In this document: one piece after another, positions 8,656-17,469 of the stretch | How the letters are laid out: every line of letters begins with the position of its first letter | Position numbering within the stretch: position 1 is the stretch's first letter | Assembly (NCBI RefSeq): GCF_900129855.1 | Contig: NZ_LT670819.1 | Coordinates: 1,674,001-1,738,000, forward strand | Origin: Streptomyces sp. 3214.6 | GTDB lineage: Bacteria > Actinomycetota > Actinomycetes > Streptomycetales > Streptomycetaceae | Reading direction: 5' to 3' | DNA: 64,000 nucleotides | Position numbers and translations under genes: made by a program | The notes under the pieces: generated by a model | What the model saw: only the letters and a program-made list of their open reading frames with translations | Databases searched by the model: none | Told to the model about the DNA's origin: nothing

Positions 8656-9201
8656 TCACGCCCAACCGATCCCCGCAGCATCGAGCAGCCGCACCAAGTC
8701 CTTCCGTCCGTATCCGAGGAGTGCGGCGCGATGGGCCGACAGGAGCATCAGATGCGCCACGATCTGTGCGCCGTAGCCGTTTCTGTCCTCTCCGAACCAC
8801 TCGTCGGGTTTCTCGACGCCGAGGCTGTTCATCACCAGCCCGTGCTCGCGGCGGATCTCGGCGACGGTGTCGGACACGGCACTCAGGAGCGAGGCCCCCG
8901 GCCGCTCGCACTCCAGGGCGAAGCAGCCCCGGTCGGCGGGTTCGCAACCGGTGGGCGGACGGGTGCGCAGGCTCTCGTACCGCTCGTCCCCGAAGCCCCC
9001 TTGCCCGAACTCCTCGTGCACCAGGGCGAACCGGTGGAATCCGGGCGGCGGCGGAGCGGGCGGCGGAGTGTACTCGCAGCCCGCGTCCTCGTAGACCAGC
9101 CGCTGCACCTCCTCCTCGTCCGCCAAGGTGACCGTGTAGCCGGTCTCGGTGTTGCGGCCGGTGATCGTGCCATCGGCGTTGCGCTGGAAATGCAGGCTCA
9201 T
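8656..9201 (-). CDS. Hypothetical protein (181 aa)
   Basis: A soluble protein with no signal peptide. The N terminus is a beta-rich segment (MSLHFQRNADGTITGRNTETGYTV) ending in a Pro-rich stretch (PPPAPPPP) near residue 50. The C-terminal half is helical (AVSDTVAEIRREHGLVMNSL; AQIVAHLMLLSAHRAALLGY). I take the start as the ATG at 9201, because the 28 in-frame residues upstream look like untranslated leader. Flanking genes give no hint of function, and I do not recognise the family. Confidence 0.6.
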   Translation of the reverse strand: MSLHFQRNADGTITGRNTETGYTVTLADEEEVQRLVYEDAGCEYTPPPAPPPPGFHRFALVHEEFGQGGFGDERYESLRTRPPTGCEPADRGCFALECERPGASLLSAVSDTVAEIRREHGLVMNSLGVEKPDEWFGEDRNGYGAQIVAHLMLLSAHRAALLGYGRKDLVRLLDAAGIGWA

Positions 9202-9346
9202 GTGTACCCCCGTGGTCCTCACAAGCGGGAAGATCCCGACACCCGCACAACGGCCCGCCGATTTCGCGCGTGCCCCGTCCGCCATGAGTTCACTCGTTCG
9301 CGTGAACGACCCGCCTGCACACCCGCACGCCGCCCGCCTCAGGCCG

Positions 9347-10192
9347 TCAACCCACGTCCATGAAACGCTTCACCGTCGTCACGAACCGCTCGGGATCGTC
9401 CCGCCACGGGTAGTGTCCCGCCCCCGGCTGCACGACGAGCTCGGCCTTGGGAAACAGTTCCGCGAACTCCCGCATCACGCGCGGCGGTCCCGCCACGTCC
9501 ACCTGTCCCGCGAGGATCAGCACCGGGGACGGGAAGGCGGCGAGGACTTCGCGGGTCGCGGTCGGGGCGAAGGCGCCCTCGGCGGTGTACACGGCTGCCG
9601 CCTCGCCGTTCCGCTGCCGCTCGCCCGCCTGGTCGAAGGACCGGGCCTCCTCGTCCCAACGGGCATGGAAGAAGGGGGCGATGGCCTGCCAGGAGCCGGC
9701 GGTGCCCCGGTCGGCGGTGACATCCTCCAGCGCCGTGTAGGCGGCGGCGAACCACGGCTCGCTCCCGCGCAGCCGGGCAGTCGTCAGACGGTCCTCGGCG
9801 GTGATCCCGAGACCTACCGCGTACACGCTCGGCGTGATCAGCAGCAGACGGTTGACACGGTCCGGGTGACGGGTGGCGTACAGGATCGCCAGGTTGGCCC
9901 CTCCGGAGTGCGCGAGCAGGTCGATCCGGTCGAGCCCGAGGTGTTCGCGCAGGGCGTCGACGTCGTCGACCTGGCGGTCGCAGCGGTACGACGCGGTGTC
10001 CGCGGGGGCGGCCGACTCGCCGGTGCCCCTGAGGTCCAGGCCGATCAGACGGCGGTGGGCGGTGAGGCCACCCAGGTCGCCCAGGTAGGCGGCGGACTGC
10101 ATGGGGCCGCCGGGCAGACAGACCAGCGGCGGACCGTCCCCCGATTCGTGGTGGGCGAGGCGGGTTCCGTCGGGAGCGGTGAAGATCGACAT
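9347..10192 (-). CDS. Alpha/beta hydrolase (proline iminopeptidase-like)
   Basis: A 281-residue alpha/beta hydrolase. Visible elements are the oxyanion region LVCLPGGPMQSAAYL, DLRGTGES near residue 55, the nucleophile elbow AHSGGA with Ser near residue 95, a late Asp in ILAGQVDVAGPP and the catalytic His in GAGHYPWRDDP. The DLRGTGES and HSGG pattern is common in proline iminopeptidase-like enzymes, but the substrate cannot be told. The ATG at 10192 starts a canonical N terminus (MSIFTAPDGTRLAHHESG). It lies downstream of, and on the same strand as, the LLM oxidoreductase. Confidence 0.85.
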   Translation of the reverse strand: MSIFTAPDGTRLAHHESGDGPPLVCLPGGPMQSAAYLGDLGGLTAHRRLIGLDLRGTGESAAPADTASYRCDRQVDDVDALREHLGLDRIDLLAHSGGANLAILYATRHPDRVNRLLLITPSVYAVGLGITAEDRLTTARLRGSEPWFAAAYTALEDVTADRGTAGSWQAIAPFFHARWDEEARSFDQAGERQRNGEAAAVYTAEGAFAPTATREVLAAFPSPVLILAGQVDVAGPPRVMREFAELFPKAELVVQPGAGHYPWRDDPERFVTTVKRFMDVG

Positions 10193-10391
10193 GGCACAGA
10201 GCCTCACAGCGGCGGGCTCAGCGAGCAAGGGGATTCCCATCAAGGACGTCCCGCGCCGGCACAACCGACCGCTCCGCCCGACGCCTCACCGGCGACGCGG
10301 GCCTCTCACACAGTCCGGAACTTCGGCGGTACCGTCGGCTTTGCTCGCGTACCCCTGAACACGCCTGTGAACCAAGGGTTCTGACGTCAGA

Positions 10392-11309
10392 TCAGGTGCG
10401 GGCGGCGAGGACCGCCTCGCGTACCGCCGGTGCGATCTCCTCGGCCCAGCGACCGAGTGTGACGTCGGCGGGGGTGCCGTCCTCAACCCGGAAGTGCACG
10501 AACCCGGAGGCCCCGAACTCCAGGACTGCGCCCGTGAGTTCCTCGACCCATTGGCCGATCGAGCCGCCCCGCCAACGCCCTTCGTGATCGCGCGGAGCGG
10601 CCGCCGCGGTGGCTGTGATGACGCCGGGCAGGTTGTAGACGGTGGCGACGTCGCCGGGTCGGCGGCCCGCCGTCAGCGCCGCTTCGTCGATGACGGGCCG
10701 CGACTCACGGTAGCGCGGGCTGAGCCAGTCCGCGGCGTGCCCGGGTATCCAGCCGTCGGCCACCCGCCCCGTGACGGCAAGGGATTTCGGGCCGACGGCG
10801 CCCGTCCACACCGGCGGCACCTCGACGGGGGCGGGTTCCAGATCCCGCACCTGGTAGAACTCTCCCTCGAACGTGACCGGTTCGCCTCCCCCGCAGAGCA
10901 GCCGGACCAGGGTGATCGCCTCTTCGAGCGCGCGTACCGCGGCGCCCGGCCCGAGCTTGGGCAGCCCGAGCCGGGCGATGTCGTCCCACAACCCGCCCGC
11001 CCCCATGCCCAGCACCAGCCGTCCACCGGTGAGGGCCGACAACGAGGTGACGGTACGGGCCAGCATCGGCGCCGGGCGGCTGGGCAGGTTGGTGACGCAC
11101 ACCAGCCCGGAGACCCGCTCGGTACGGCCGAGGACGACACCGAGGATGGCGTACGCGTCGAGCCGGCCGCCGAAGTAGGGGTGGTCGGAGACGGTTACCA
11201 GGTCCAAGCCCTGTCGGTCGGCCTGGACCGCCAGGCGGAGGGTTTCCCCGACCTCGTCGACGGCTGTGCTGATCCCGGTCCCGAACAACGGTTTGCTGTG
11301 CAGTGGCAT
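10392..11309 (-). CDS. LLM-class flavin-dependent (F420-type) oxidoreductase
   Basis: A 305-residue bacterial-luciferase-like enzyme. Typical elements are DRQGLDLVTVSDHPYFGGRL near residue 35, TLSALTGGRLVLGMGAGG around 90-105, PPVWTGAVGPKSLAVTGRVADGWIPG near 170, and a C-terminal helix bundle. In actinomycetes these TIM-barrel proteins usually bind F420 and move hydride to or from small organic molecules; the substrate is unknown. Two tandem inverted repeats lie 55-91 bp upstream of the start, pointing to a specific regulator not encoded next door. Confidence 0.88.
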   Translation of the reverse strand: MPLHSKPLFGTGISTAVDEVGETLRLAVQADRQGLDLVTVSDHPYFGGRLDAYAILGVVLGRTERVSGLVCVTNLPSRPAPMLARTVTSLSALTGGRLVLGMGAGGLWDDIARLGLPKLGPGAAVRALEEAITLVRLLCGGGEPVTFEGEFYQVRDLEPAPVEVPPVWTGAVGPKSLAVTGRVADGWIPGHAADWLSPRYRESRPVIDEAALTAGRRPGDVATVYNLPGVITATAAAAPRDHEGRWRGGSIGQWVEELTGAVLEFGASGFVHFRVEDGTPADVTLGRWAEEIAPAVREAVLAART

Positions 11310-11363
11310 GGCTGGGACAGCCCTTCCCCCCGTCGGTGGAGCGCCCGCGGGACACCCCTTTCA

Positions 11364-11400
11364 GTTCGTGCCACGAACGGTATGTGTGCGTGGCGCGAAC
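11364..11400. promoter_or_regulatory. Double operator-like inverted repeat upstream of the LLM gene
   Basis: GTTCGTGCCACGAAC (11364-11378) has perfect 7-bp arms around one base. A second copy, matching at 13 of 15 positions on the other strand, lies at 11386-11400. The centres are 22 bp apart, about two helical turns, which suits two dimers bound on one DNA face. Confidence 0.55.
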
Positions 11401-11488
11401 CGACAACGGGACTTGTGACGTACGACGCCGTTGGGAGCGTAGGCCCACGGTCCAGGGTCCGCGGACCTACGCCTCCCGAATTCGGGAC

Positions 11489-13693
11489 CTACTTGGTGAC
11501 CGCAGGCGCCGACGCCGGGGCCGGGGCGTATCCCGTCGGTCGGGCCGAGAACGTGCCTCGGCCCTGGGTGCGGCTGCGCAGCCGGGTCGCGTAGCCGAAC
11601 AGCTCGGCCAGCGGCACGGTGGCGGTGATCACCGCCGAAGCGCCGCGCACGGTCGAGTCGGTGACCCTCCCGCGCCGAGCGGCCAGGTCCCCGAGGACTC
11701 CGCCGACGGCGTCCTCGGGAACGGTGACGCACACCTCGACGACCGGTTCCATCAGGACCATCGCGCAGCGGCGCAGGGCCTCCCGCAGCGCGAACCGGCC
11801 GGCCGTGCGGAAGGCGGTCTCCGAGGAGTCCTTCACGTGGGTCGCCCCATCGGTGAGGGTGACCCGCAGCCCGGTGACCGGGTGCCCGCCCAGGGGGCCC
11901 TCGGCGAGGGCGTCCCGGCAGCCGGCCTCCACGGCACGGACGTACTCCTGTGGCACCCGACCGCCCACGACGGCCGAACGGAACGCGAAACCGGTTTCGA
12001 CGTCGCCGTCCGCGTCCTCGCCGCCGACCGCGTCGAGCGGTTCGACGTCGAGCACGACGTGCGCGAACTGGCCGGCGCCACCGTCCTGTTTGACGTGCCG
12101 GAAGAGCACGCCGGACACCCCACGGACGACCGTCTCGCGATACGTCACCCTCGGACGCCCCACGTTGACCTCCACGCCGACGCCACGGCGCACCTTCTCC
12201 ACCGCGACCTCCAGATGCAGTTCACCCATGCCCGACAGCACCGTCTGACCGGTCTCGGGATCGGTCCTGACGACCAGCGACGGATCCTCCTCCGCCAGCC
12301 GCGCGAGTGCCGAGGCCAGCCGGTCGGCGTCGGTGCTCGACCGCGCCTCGACCGCCACGGAGACGACCGGTTCGGCGACCCCGGGCGGTTCGAGGACGAT
12401 CGGCGCGTCCGGCGCGCACAGGGTCGAGCCCGCACGCGCCGACTTCAGTCCGATCACGGCCACGATGTCCCCGGCGACCGCGCGCTCCACCTGGGCGTGC
12501 CGGTCGGCCTGCACACGCAGGATCCGACCGATCCGCTCGGTGCGTCGCGTGCCCGACTCCCACACCGCGTCCCCCTTCTCGATCGTGCCCGAGTACACCC
12601 GCAGGTAGGTGAGCCGACCGGTGGGCGTGGCGCTGACCTTGAACGCGAGAGCGGCGAACGGCGCGGAGGGGTCGGCGGGCCGGTGCTCACCGACGACCTC
12701 CTGCACACGATCGACGTCTCGCTGCACCCTGTCGGCACCTCCCTGCGTACTGTCGGCGCCTCCTTGCACACGGTCGGCACCACTCTGCGTGCTGCGGCCG
12801 GTGGCCTGCACACCGCGTACCGGCGGCACGTCCAGCGGCGACGGGAGGTAGGCGACGACGGCGTCCAGCAGCGGCTCGATGCCGCGATTGCGGTAGGCCG
12901 AGCCGCACAGCACAACCACCACGTCGCCCGTGCGGGTCAGGTCGCGCAGCGCTCCGGAGAGGGTCTCGGCAGACAGCGTCTCCCGGTCGCAGAACTCCTC
13001 CAGCGCGGCCGGATGCCGCTCCGCCACAGCCTCTTCCAGCAGCCTGCGCCGACGCAGCGCCTCCTCCCGAAGCTCCTGCGGCACAGCCGCCTCGACGGCC
13101 GTCCCGCCGGTCATGTCGCCGTCGTCGCTCCAGGTCAGCGCCCGCATGCGGAGCAGGTCGACGACGCCGGTGAAGCCGTTCTCCCTGCCGATGGGCAGGT
13201 GTACGACCAGCGGGACCGGGTGGAGGCGTGCCCGGATCGACGCCACCGCGGCGTCGAGGTCGGCGCCGACCCGGTCGAGCTTGTTGACGAACGCGATCCG
13301 GGGAACACCGTGCCGGTCGGCCTGCCGCCACACCGATTCGCTCTGCGGCTCCACCCCGGCGACGGCATCGAACACCGCCACCGCCCCGTCGAGCACCCGC
13401 AGGGATCGCTCCACCTCGTCGGCGAAGTCGACGTGCCCGGGGGTGTCGATCAGGTTGATCCGGTGGCCGTGCCAGTCGCAGCTGACGGCCGCGGCGAAAA
13501 TGGTGATTCCACGGTCGCGCTCCTGGGGGTCGAAGTCGGTGATGGTGGTGCCGTCGTGGACCTCGCCGCGCTTGTGCGTGGTCCCGGTGGCGTACAGGAT
13601 CCGCTCGGTGACGGTGGTCTTGCCCGCGTCGACATGGGCGAGGATGCCCAGGTTGCGTACGGCGGAGAGGTGACGGTCGAGGTTGTTGCGCAC
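11489..13693 (-). CDS. Elongation factor G paralogue (EF-G2 type) with expanded linker
   Basis: A translational GTPase of about 734 residues from the GTG at 13693 ([14 protein letters not shown]). The GTPase motifs are present: AHVDAGKTT (G1), RGITI (G2), DTPGH (G3) and NKLD (G4). Domains II to V follow in EF-G order, ending in [17 protein letters not shown], the EF-G C-terminal signature. It is unlikely to be the housekeeping copy because no rpsL, rpsG or tuf genes adjoin. Candidates are an EF-G2-type factor or a drug-tolerance paralogue. The linker between the G domain and domain II contains tandem heptads (GADRVQG-like) from a 21-bp DNA repeat, absent from ordinary EF-G. Confidence 0.88.
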   Translation of the reverse strand: MRNNLDRHLSAVRNLGILAHVDAGKTTVTERILYATGTTHKRGEVHDGTTITDFDPQERDRGITIFAAAVSCDWHGHRINLIDTPGHVDFADEVERSLRVLDGAVAVFDAVAGVEPQSESVWRQADRHGVPRIAFVNKLDRVGADLDAAVASIRARLHPVPLVVHLPIGRENGFTGVVDLLRMRALTWSDDGDMTGGTAVEAAVPQELREEALRRRRLLEEAVAERHPAALEEFCDRETLSAETLSGALRDLTRTGDVVVVLCGSAYRNRGIEPLLDAVVAYLPSPLDVPPVRGVQATGRSTQSGADRVQGGADSTQGGADRVQRDVDRVQEVVGEHRPADPSAPFAALAFKVSATPTGRLTYLRVYSGTIEKGDAVWESGTRRTERIGRILRVQADRHAQVERAVAGDIVAVIGLKSARAGSTLCAPDAPIVLEPPGVAEPVVSVAVEARSSTDADRLASALARLAEEDPSLVVRTDPETGQTVLSGMGELHLEVAVEKVRRGVGVEVNVGRPRVTYRETVVRGVSGVLFRHVKQDGGAGQFAHVVLDVEPLDAVGGEDADGDVETGFAFRSAVVGGRVPQEYVRAVEAGCRDALAEGPLGGHPVTGLRVTLTDGATHVKDSSETAFRTAGRFALREALRRCAMVLMEPVVEVCVTVPEDAVGGVLGDLAARRGRVTDSTVRGASAVITATVPLAELFGYATRLRSRTQGRGTFSARPTGYAPAPASAPAVTK
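12701..12805. repeat. 21-bp in-frame tandem repeat inside the EF-G paralogue
   Basis: Four 21-bp units start at 12701, 12722, 12743 and 12764, with a decayed fifth at 12785. Most begin CTGC on the plus strand and carry TCGGC in the middle. On the coding strand they encode heptads like [14 protein letters not shown] and DVDRVQE. The unit is a multiple of three, so copy number can change without breaking the frame. Confidence 0.85.
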
Positions 13694-14054
13694 GGCCCTT
13701 GGCCTTTCGGGGCGTTTCCGAGAACGGGCAGCGCGATTTCCGGACGAAGGCAAGGAGAGACACGTGCATGAACATCGTGACGCGCACGTGACTGACGCAC
13801 CGTCACATATGGCTCATCGACGGCGCGTTGGACTACTCGGGCAGTTCGTCAGGACATCCGGTGCCGGCCGCGCAGCGAGCACCGGACGGACGAAGACACG
13901 AGGATCACCTCGTAGCGGGAGCGGGGAGCGACGACAGCGGTACGGTCACGCATGGCGGGCTCCCCTCGTTCGCATCGGTGCGGCGCGCCCTGATCGTGGG
14001 CCACGCTTGGTCTTCGGTGAGTGTAGGGGCGGACGGGCGTGCCCGGCACGCGAT
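13694..14054. other. 361-bp gap with no recognised gene
   Basis: This holds the leader of the EF-G paralogue and the downstream side of the nucleotidyltransferase gene. I see only short GTGAC/GTCAC half-repeats near 13790-13806 and no convincing coding frame, RNA or long hairpin. Confidence 0.5.
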
Positions 14055-14759
14055 TTATCGCACCGGGCCCTGCGCCATCGGGTAGAACTGCCTCCGCACC
14101 TGACGCAGCCATGAGTCGGCAGCTGTGTCGTCGGGGTGTTCGGGCAGAACGCTGCGTGTCTCGGCGAAGGCATCCTCGAATCCACGCAGCAGCGGCAGCG
14201 CCGCTTCGGGGTCGGCGGTGACCTGTTCGCCGAACCGGTGATAGCTCTCGGGGTCCTCGACGCGAATCGTCAGCTTCCCTGTGGTGTAGAGCTCGTAGCC
14301 CTGGGTGCACAGCCGCTTGAGGTGACGGGCGTGCTTGGCGGTCCGACTGCGGATGCCCGCGGTAAGGGTCCCTTCGCTGCGGTTCTGGAGTTTGCGGAAC
14401 TGCTGGGTGGCGTAACCGAGATAGGCGTCGCGGACTCGTCGTGCGCTGAGCAACGTCTCGCGCAGGGCGATGAGTTCGTCACCGAGGGGGGTGCGCACCT
14501 CGTACAACTCCTCCGGCAGCCAGACGAGTTCCATCACGGTCGGGTTGCCGCCGAGGGCGAGTCGGCACCACTTCGCGGCCTCGTGCAAGGTGCGGTCCGG
14601 TGACGTGCTGACGTGCGACTCCTGCGGCCGGTGCAGGCCGTGCAGTTCCTCGGTGGGAGCGGCGAACATGCCGAGGCGGTCCACGTCGGAGCCTTCGTGG
14701 GCGAGCCCGTAGGCGGTTGAGCCGACGATGCCGGACAGCAGGATGTTGGTGACGGTCAC
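14055..14759 (-). CDS. Predicted nucleotidyltransferase (COG3541, YcgL type)
   Basis: A 234-residue protein whose N terminus reads ILLSGIVGSTAYGLAHEGSDVDRLGMF. This contains the G-S followed by D-x-D pattern (GS at 16-17, SDVD) of the DNA polymerase beta nucleotidyltransferase fold. The helical remainder has a Lys/Arg/His-rich segment (RTAKHARHLKRL). The family is soluble and its physiological substrate is not established. The start is the GTG at 14759; the 63 in-frame residues upstream are Arg/Pro-rich and not protein-like. The gene stands alone, leftward, divergent from a lipoprotein gene. Confidence 0.8.
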   Translation of the reverse strand: MTVTNILLSGIVGSTAYGLAHEGSDVDRLGMFAAPTEELHGLHRPQESHVSTSPDRTLHEAAKWCRLALGGNPTVMELVWLPEELYEVRTPLGDELIALRETLLSARRVRDAYLGYATQQFRKLQNRSEGTLTAGIRSRTAKHARHLKRLCTQGYELYTTGKLTIRVEDPESYHRFGEQVTADPEAALPLLRGFEDAFAETRSVLPEHPDDTAADSWLRQVRRQFYPMAQGPVR

Positions 14760-15035
14760 TGGTGCCCCCCGGGTCGTTCCCCGATGCTGATCAGCGCCGC
14801 CCGGTCGGGCGACGGGACCGCCATGATGCCCCGGCGCCGGCCCGGAGCACCTCGCATTTTTCGGCGGCGCCCACCCAGGCGCCGCCCGCCCGGTCGCCCG
14901 GCCCTCGCCCCACCATCGCCGCGACCGTCCGCACGCCCGCCGCCTCACCCGTACGGCTCATTGCGCTGGTCGCGCGGCATGGCCGGTGGTGCCGTGGAGG
15001 AGCAGGGGCAGCCCGCCCCGCCCTCAGGAGGCACC

Positions 15036-15932
15036 GTGACCACCCCTCGCCCGTCGTCCCGCCCGTCCTGCCCGCCCCGCCCGCCGGGCCCGGCCGGTCC
15101 GACGCGTCCGGCGCGTCCGGCTCGTCCGGCTCGTCCGGCTCGCATGCTGGCCGCCGTCCTGGCCTGCGGAACGCTGCTGGCCACCGCGGCCTGTTCCGGC
15201 GGGGACGACAGCGCGTCGACCGACTCGGGTGTCGCGGCCAGACCCGTCGCCGAGCGGACCGCCACCAAGTCCCCGGACAAGCCGCTCACGAACGCCCGCG
15301 CACAGATCGCACTGATCACGGAGGGAGATCTGGAGGACGCCTGGAATCAGGTCAAGACCGCGGGGAACTGGCACGACACCCTGCTGATCGACAAGGTCGA
15401 CGTCGCCCAGTTCCTCACCGCCAAGACGCAGGCCGCCAACTGTCAGCGACTGCTCGACGGGCTCTACGAGAACGACCTGCTGGGCAAGCCGTCGGGCGGG
15501 GCGGCGCTCACCGGCTTCCAGCAGGGCGACTCCCGGTTGCTCTACCAGGTCGCCGCATACGACAAGGCCGACCTCGACCAGTCACTGAAGTGGCTGGCGT
15601 CGCTCCCGACCGACTGCGACCAGTTCAACGCGGTCGGCTCAGCGAACTCCACCCGAACCGTGCAGGTCGTCGAGGCATCCCTGCCCAAGGTCGGCGACGC
15701 CCGGCAGGGCGTGACCGTGACGGTGCAGGGCGTCTCCGGGGGCTCCCCGGTCACGCTCACCCTCGACGTCGCCGTCGTACGGGTCGGCGACGACGCGATC
15801 ACGGTCACGAACGGCGGAACCGACGGCGTGGACCACGACAGCACCAAGGACGCGGTGAGCCATGGCACGACGCGGCTGAAGGACGTCCGGGAGGGCCGTA
15901 CACCGGCCCCGGAGCCCAGCCAGTTCGACTGA
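15036..15932 (+). CDS. Putative lipoprotein
   Basis: A 298-residue protein from the GTG at 15036, eight bases after AGGAGG-like CAGGAGGC. Residues 1-37 are an unusual Pro/Arg-rich lead-in that includes repeated ARP triplets. A signal peptide follows (MLAAVLACGTLLATAACSGGDD) with the lipobox TAAC, so the mature part should be anchored outside the membrane. The domain has alternating strands and two Cys (AANCQRLL, PTDCDQF) that could form a disulfide, with a late beta-rich part. The family is not recognised. A start at the internal ATG just before the signal peptide is also possible. Confidence 0.7.
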   Translation: MTTPRPSSRPSCPPRPPGPAGPTRPARPARPARPARMLAAVLACGTLLATAACSGGDDSASTDSGVAARPVAERTATKSPDKPLTNARAQIALITEGDLEDAWNQVKTAGNWHDTLLIDKVDVAQFLTAKTQAANCQRLLDGLYENDLLGKPSGGAALTGFQQGDSRLLYQVAAYDKADLDQSLKWLASLPTDCDQFNAVGSANSTRTVQVVEASLPKVGDARQGVTVTVQGVSGGSPVTLTLDVAVVRVGDDAITVTNGGTDGVDHDSTKDAVSHGTTRLKDVREGRTPAPEPSQFD

Positions 15933-15981
15933 CCGAAGCTCCGCGCCCGGCCGTCTCCGGCCTTCTTCCCCCGAGCAGAAC

Positions 15982-15996
15982 CATGTGACATATTAC
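15982..15996. promoter_or_regulatory. Operator-like element A at the hydroxyproline cluster
   Basis: CATGTGACATATTAC ends 4 bp before the GTG at 16001. It matches the reverse complement of element B (18889-18903) at 14 of 15 positions. The A/T-rich TATTAC could also be a -10 box for a leaderless transcript, because no Shine-Dalgarno sequence precedes the GTG. Confidence 0.6.
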
Positions 15997-16000
15997 TGTC

Positions 16001-17173
16001 GTGACCAAGCGACCGAGCGGTGACGTCGTGGTCGTCGGCGCCGGCATGGTGGGCGCCGCCTGCGCGCTGTACGCGGCCCGTACCGGGCTTGAGGTGGTGC
16101 TGGTCGACCGCGGTCCCGTGGCAGGCGGCACCACCGGCGCCGGCGAGGGCAACCTCCTCGTCTCCGACAAAGAGCCAGGGCCCGAGCTCCAACTGGCCCT
16201 GCTGTCCGCCAGGTTGTGGGCCGAGCTGGCCCAGGAGCTGGGCACAGCCGTCGAGTACGAGCCCAAGGGCGGCCTCGTCGTCGCGTCCGCCCCCGAGACC
16301 CTCACCGCCCTGACGGATCTGGCAACCGGACAGCGGGCGGCCGGGGTGGAGACAGTCCACGTCGGAGCGGACCAACTCCACGACCTGGAACCGTACTTGG
16401 CCCCCGGCCTCGCGGGCGGTGTGCTGTATCCGCAGGACGCCCAGGTCATGCCCACCCTTGCCGCCGCGCACCTCGTACGGGCCTCGGGCGCGCGGCTGGA
16501 GACCGGTCGCACCGTGACACGGATCCTGCGCGGCGCCGACGGCGCCGTCCGGGGCGTGCGGACCGACCGGGGCGACCTCCTCGCGCCGGTCGTGGTGAAC
16601 GCGGCCGGGACCTGGGGTGCGCAGGTCGCCGAACTGGCGGGGGTGCGGCTACCGGTACTCCCCCGCCGGGGCTTCGTCCTGGTCACCGAGCCGCTGCCGC
16701 GCCGGGTGCGGCACAAGGTGTACGCCGCCGACTACGTGGCCGACGTGGCGAGCGACTCGGCCGCCCTGCAGACCTCACCGGTCGTCGAGGGGACCGCCGC
16801 CGGGCCGGTGCTGATCGGCGCGAGCCGGGAACGGGTCGGCTTCGACCGGTCCTTCTCGCTGCCGGTCGTCCGCGCCCTGGCGGCGGGGGCGACCCGCCTG
16901 TTCCCGTTCCTGGAGCAGGTACGGGCGATGCGCACGTATCTCGGCTTCCGCCCGTACATGCCCGACCACCTCCCCGCCATCGGACCCGACCCGCGCGTGC
17001 CCGGGCTGTTCCACGCCTGTGGCCACGAGGGCGCGGGCATCGGGCTCGCCACCGGCACCGGCCACCTGATCGCGCAGACCCTCGCCGGTCAGGGCCCGGA
17101 ACTGAGCCTGACACCGTTCCGCCCCGACCGCTTCGACCACCCCGACCGCTCCGCCCGGGAGGCCGCGCCGTGA
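16001..17173 (+). CDS. D-hydroxyproline dehydrogenase, DAO-fold FAD subunit
   Basis: A 390-residue amine oxidase of the D-amino-acid oxidase fold. VVVVGAGMVGAACALYAARTG at the N terminus is the dinucleotide-binding motif and GHEGAGIGLATGTG near residue 345 is the C-terminal FAD contact. The start GTG overlaps an operator-like sequence and lacks a ribosome site. The stop overlaps the GTG of the 2Fe-2S gene, and a larger FAD subunit follows, giving the three-subunit layout of D-hydroxyproline dehydrogenases, which oxidise cis-4-hydroxy-D-proline to pyrroline-4-hydroxy-2-carboxylate. Opine and cyanide-forming oxidases share this layout, but the epimerase and deaminase downstream favour hydroxyproline. 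Confidence 0.85.
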   Translation: MTKRPSGDVVVVGAGMVGAACALYAARTGLEVVLVDRGPVAGGTTGAGEGNLLVSDKEPGPELQLALLSARLWAELAQELGTAVEYEPKGGLVVASAPETLTALTDLATGQRAAGVETVHVGADQLHDLEPYLAPGLAGGVLYPQDAQVMPTLAAAHLVRASGARLETGRTVTRILRGADGAVRGVRTDRGDLLAPVVVNAAGTWGAQVAELAGVRLPVLPRRGFVLVTEPLPRRVRHKVYAADYVADVASDSAALQTSPVVEGTAAGPVLIGASRERVGFDRSFSLPVVRALAAGATRLFPFLEQVRAMRTYLGFRPYMPDHLPAIGPDPRVPGLFHACGHEGAGIGLATGTGHLIAQTLAGQGPELSLTPFRPDRFDHPDRSAREAAP

Positions 17174-17469
17174 ACCCCCTGAAGCTGGTCCGGGCTCGCC
17201 CCGGCACCCCGTTCACCCTCACCTTCGACGGCCGGGAGATCGAGGCACTGCCCGGGCAGACGATCGCCGCCGCGCTGTGGTCGTCCGGTGTCACGGCCTG
17301 GCGCACCACACGGGCCGGAGGGCGTGCGCGCGGGGTCTTCTGCGGGATCGGCGTCTGCTTCGACTGCCTGGTGACCGTCGACGGCCGCCCCAACCAACGC
17401 GCCTGCCTGGTGCCTGCAGCGCCGGGCGCGGACATCCGCACGCAGGAAGGGACGGGCCACGATGACTGA
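17170..17469 (+). CDS. D-hydroxyproline dehydrogenase, 2Fe-2S subunit
   Basis: A 99-residue ferredoxin-like subunit. Cys58, Cys63, Cys66 and Cys79 form the plant-type 2Fe-2S motif (FCGIGVCFDCLVTVDG). The GTG start overlaps the previous stop (GTGA) and its own stop lies inside the next gene, so the three subunits are translated in coupled fashion. It should pass electrons between the two flavin subunits of the heteromeric dehydrogenase. Confidence 0.88.
   Translation: MNPLKLVRARPGTPFTLTFDGREIEALPGQTIAAALWSSGVTAWRTTRAGGRARGVFCGIGVCFDCLVTVDGRPNQRACLVPAAPGADIRTQEGTGHDD

Noticed and set aside
11303..13771. Long rightward frame antisense to the EF-G paralogue
   Set aside because: The composition is His/Arg/Gly-rich and no motif is visible; the opposite strand carries all EF-G motifs.
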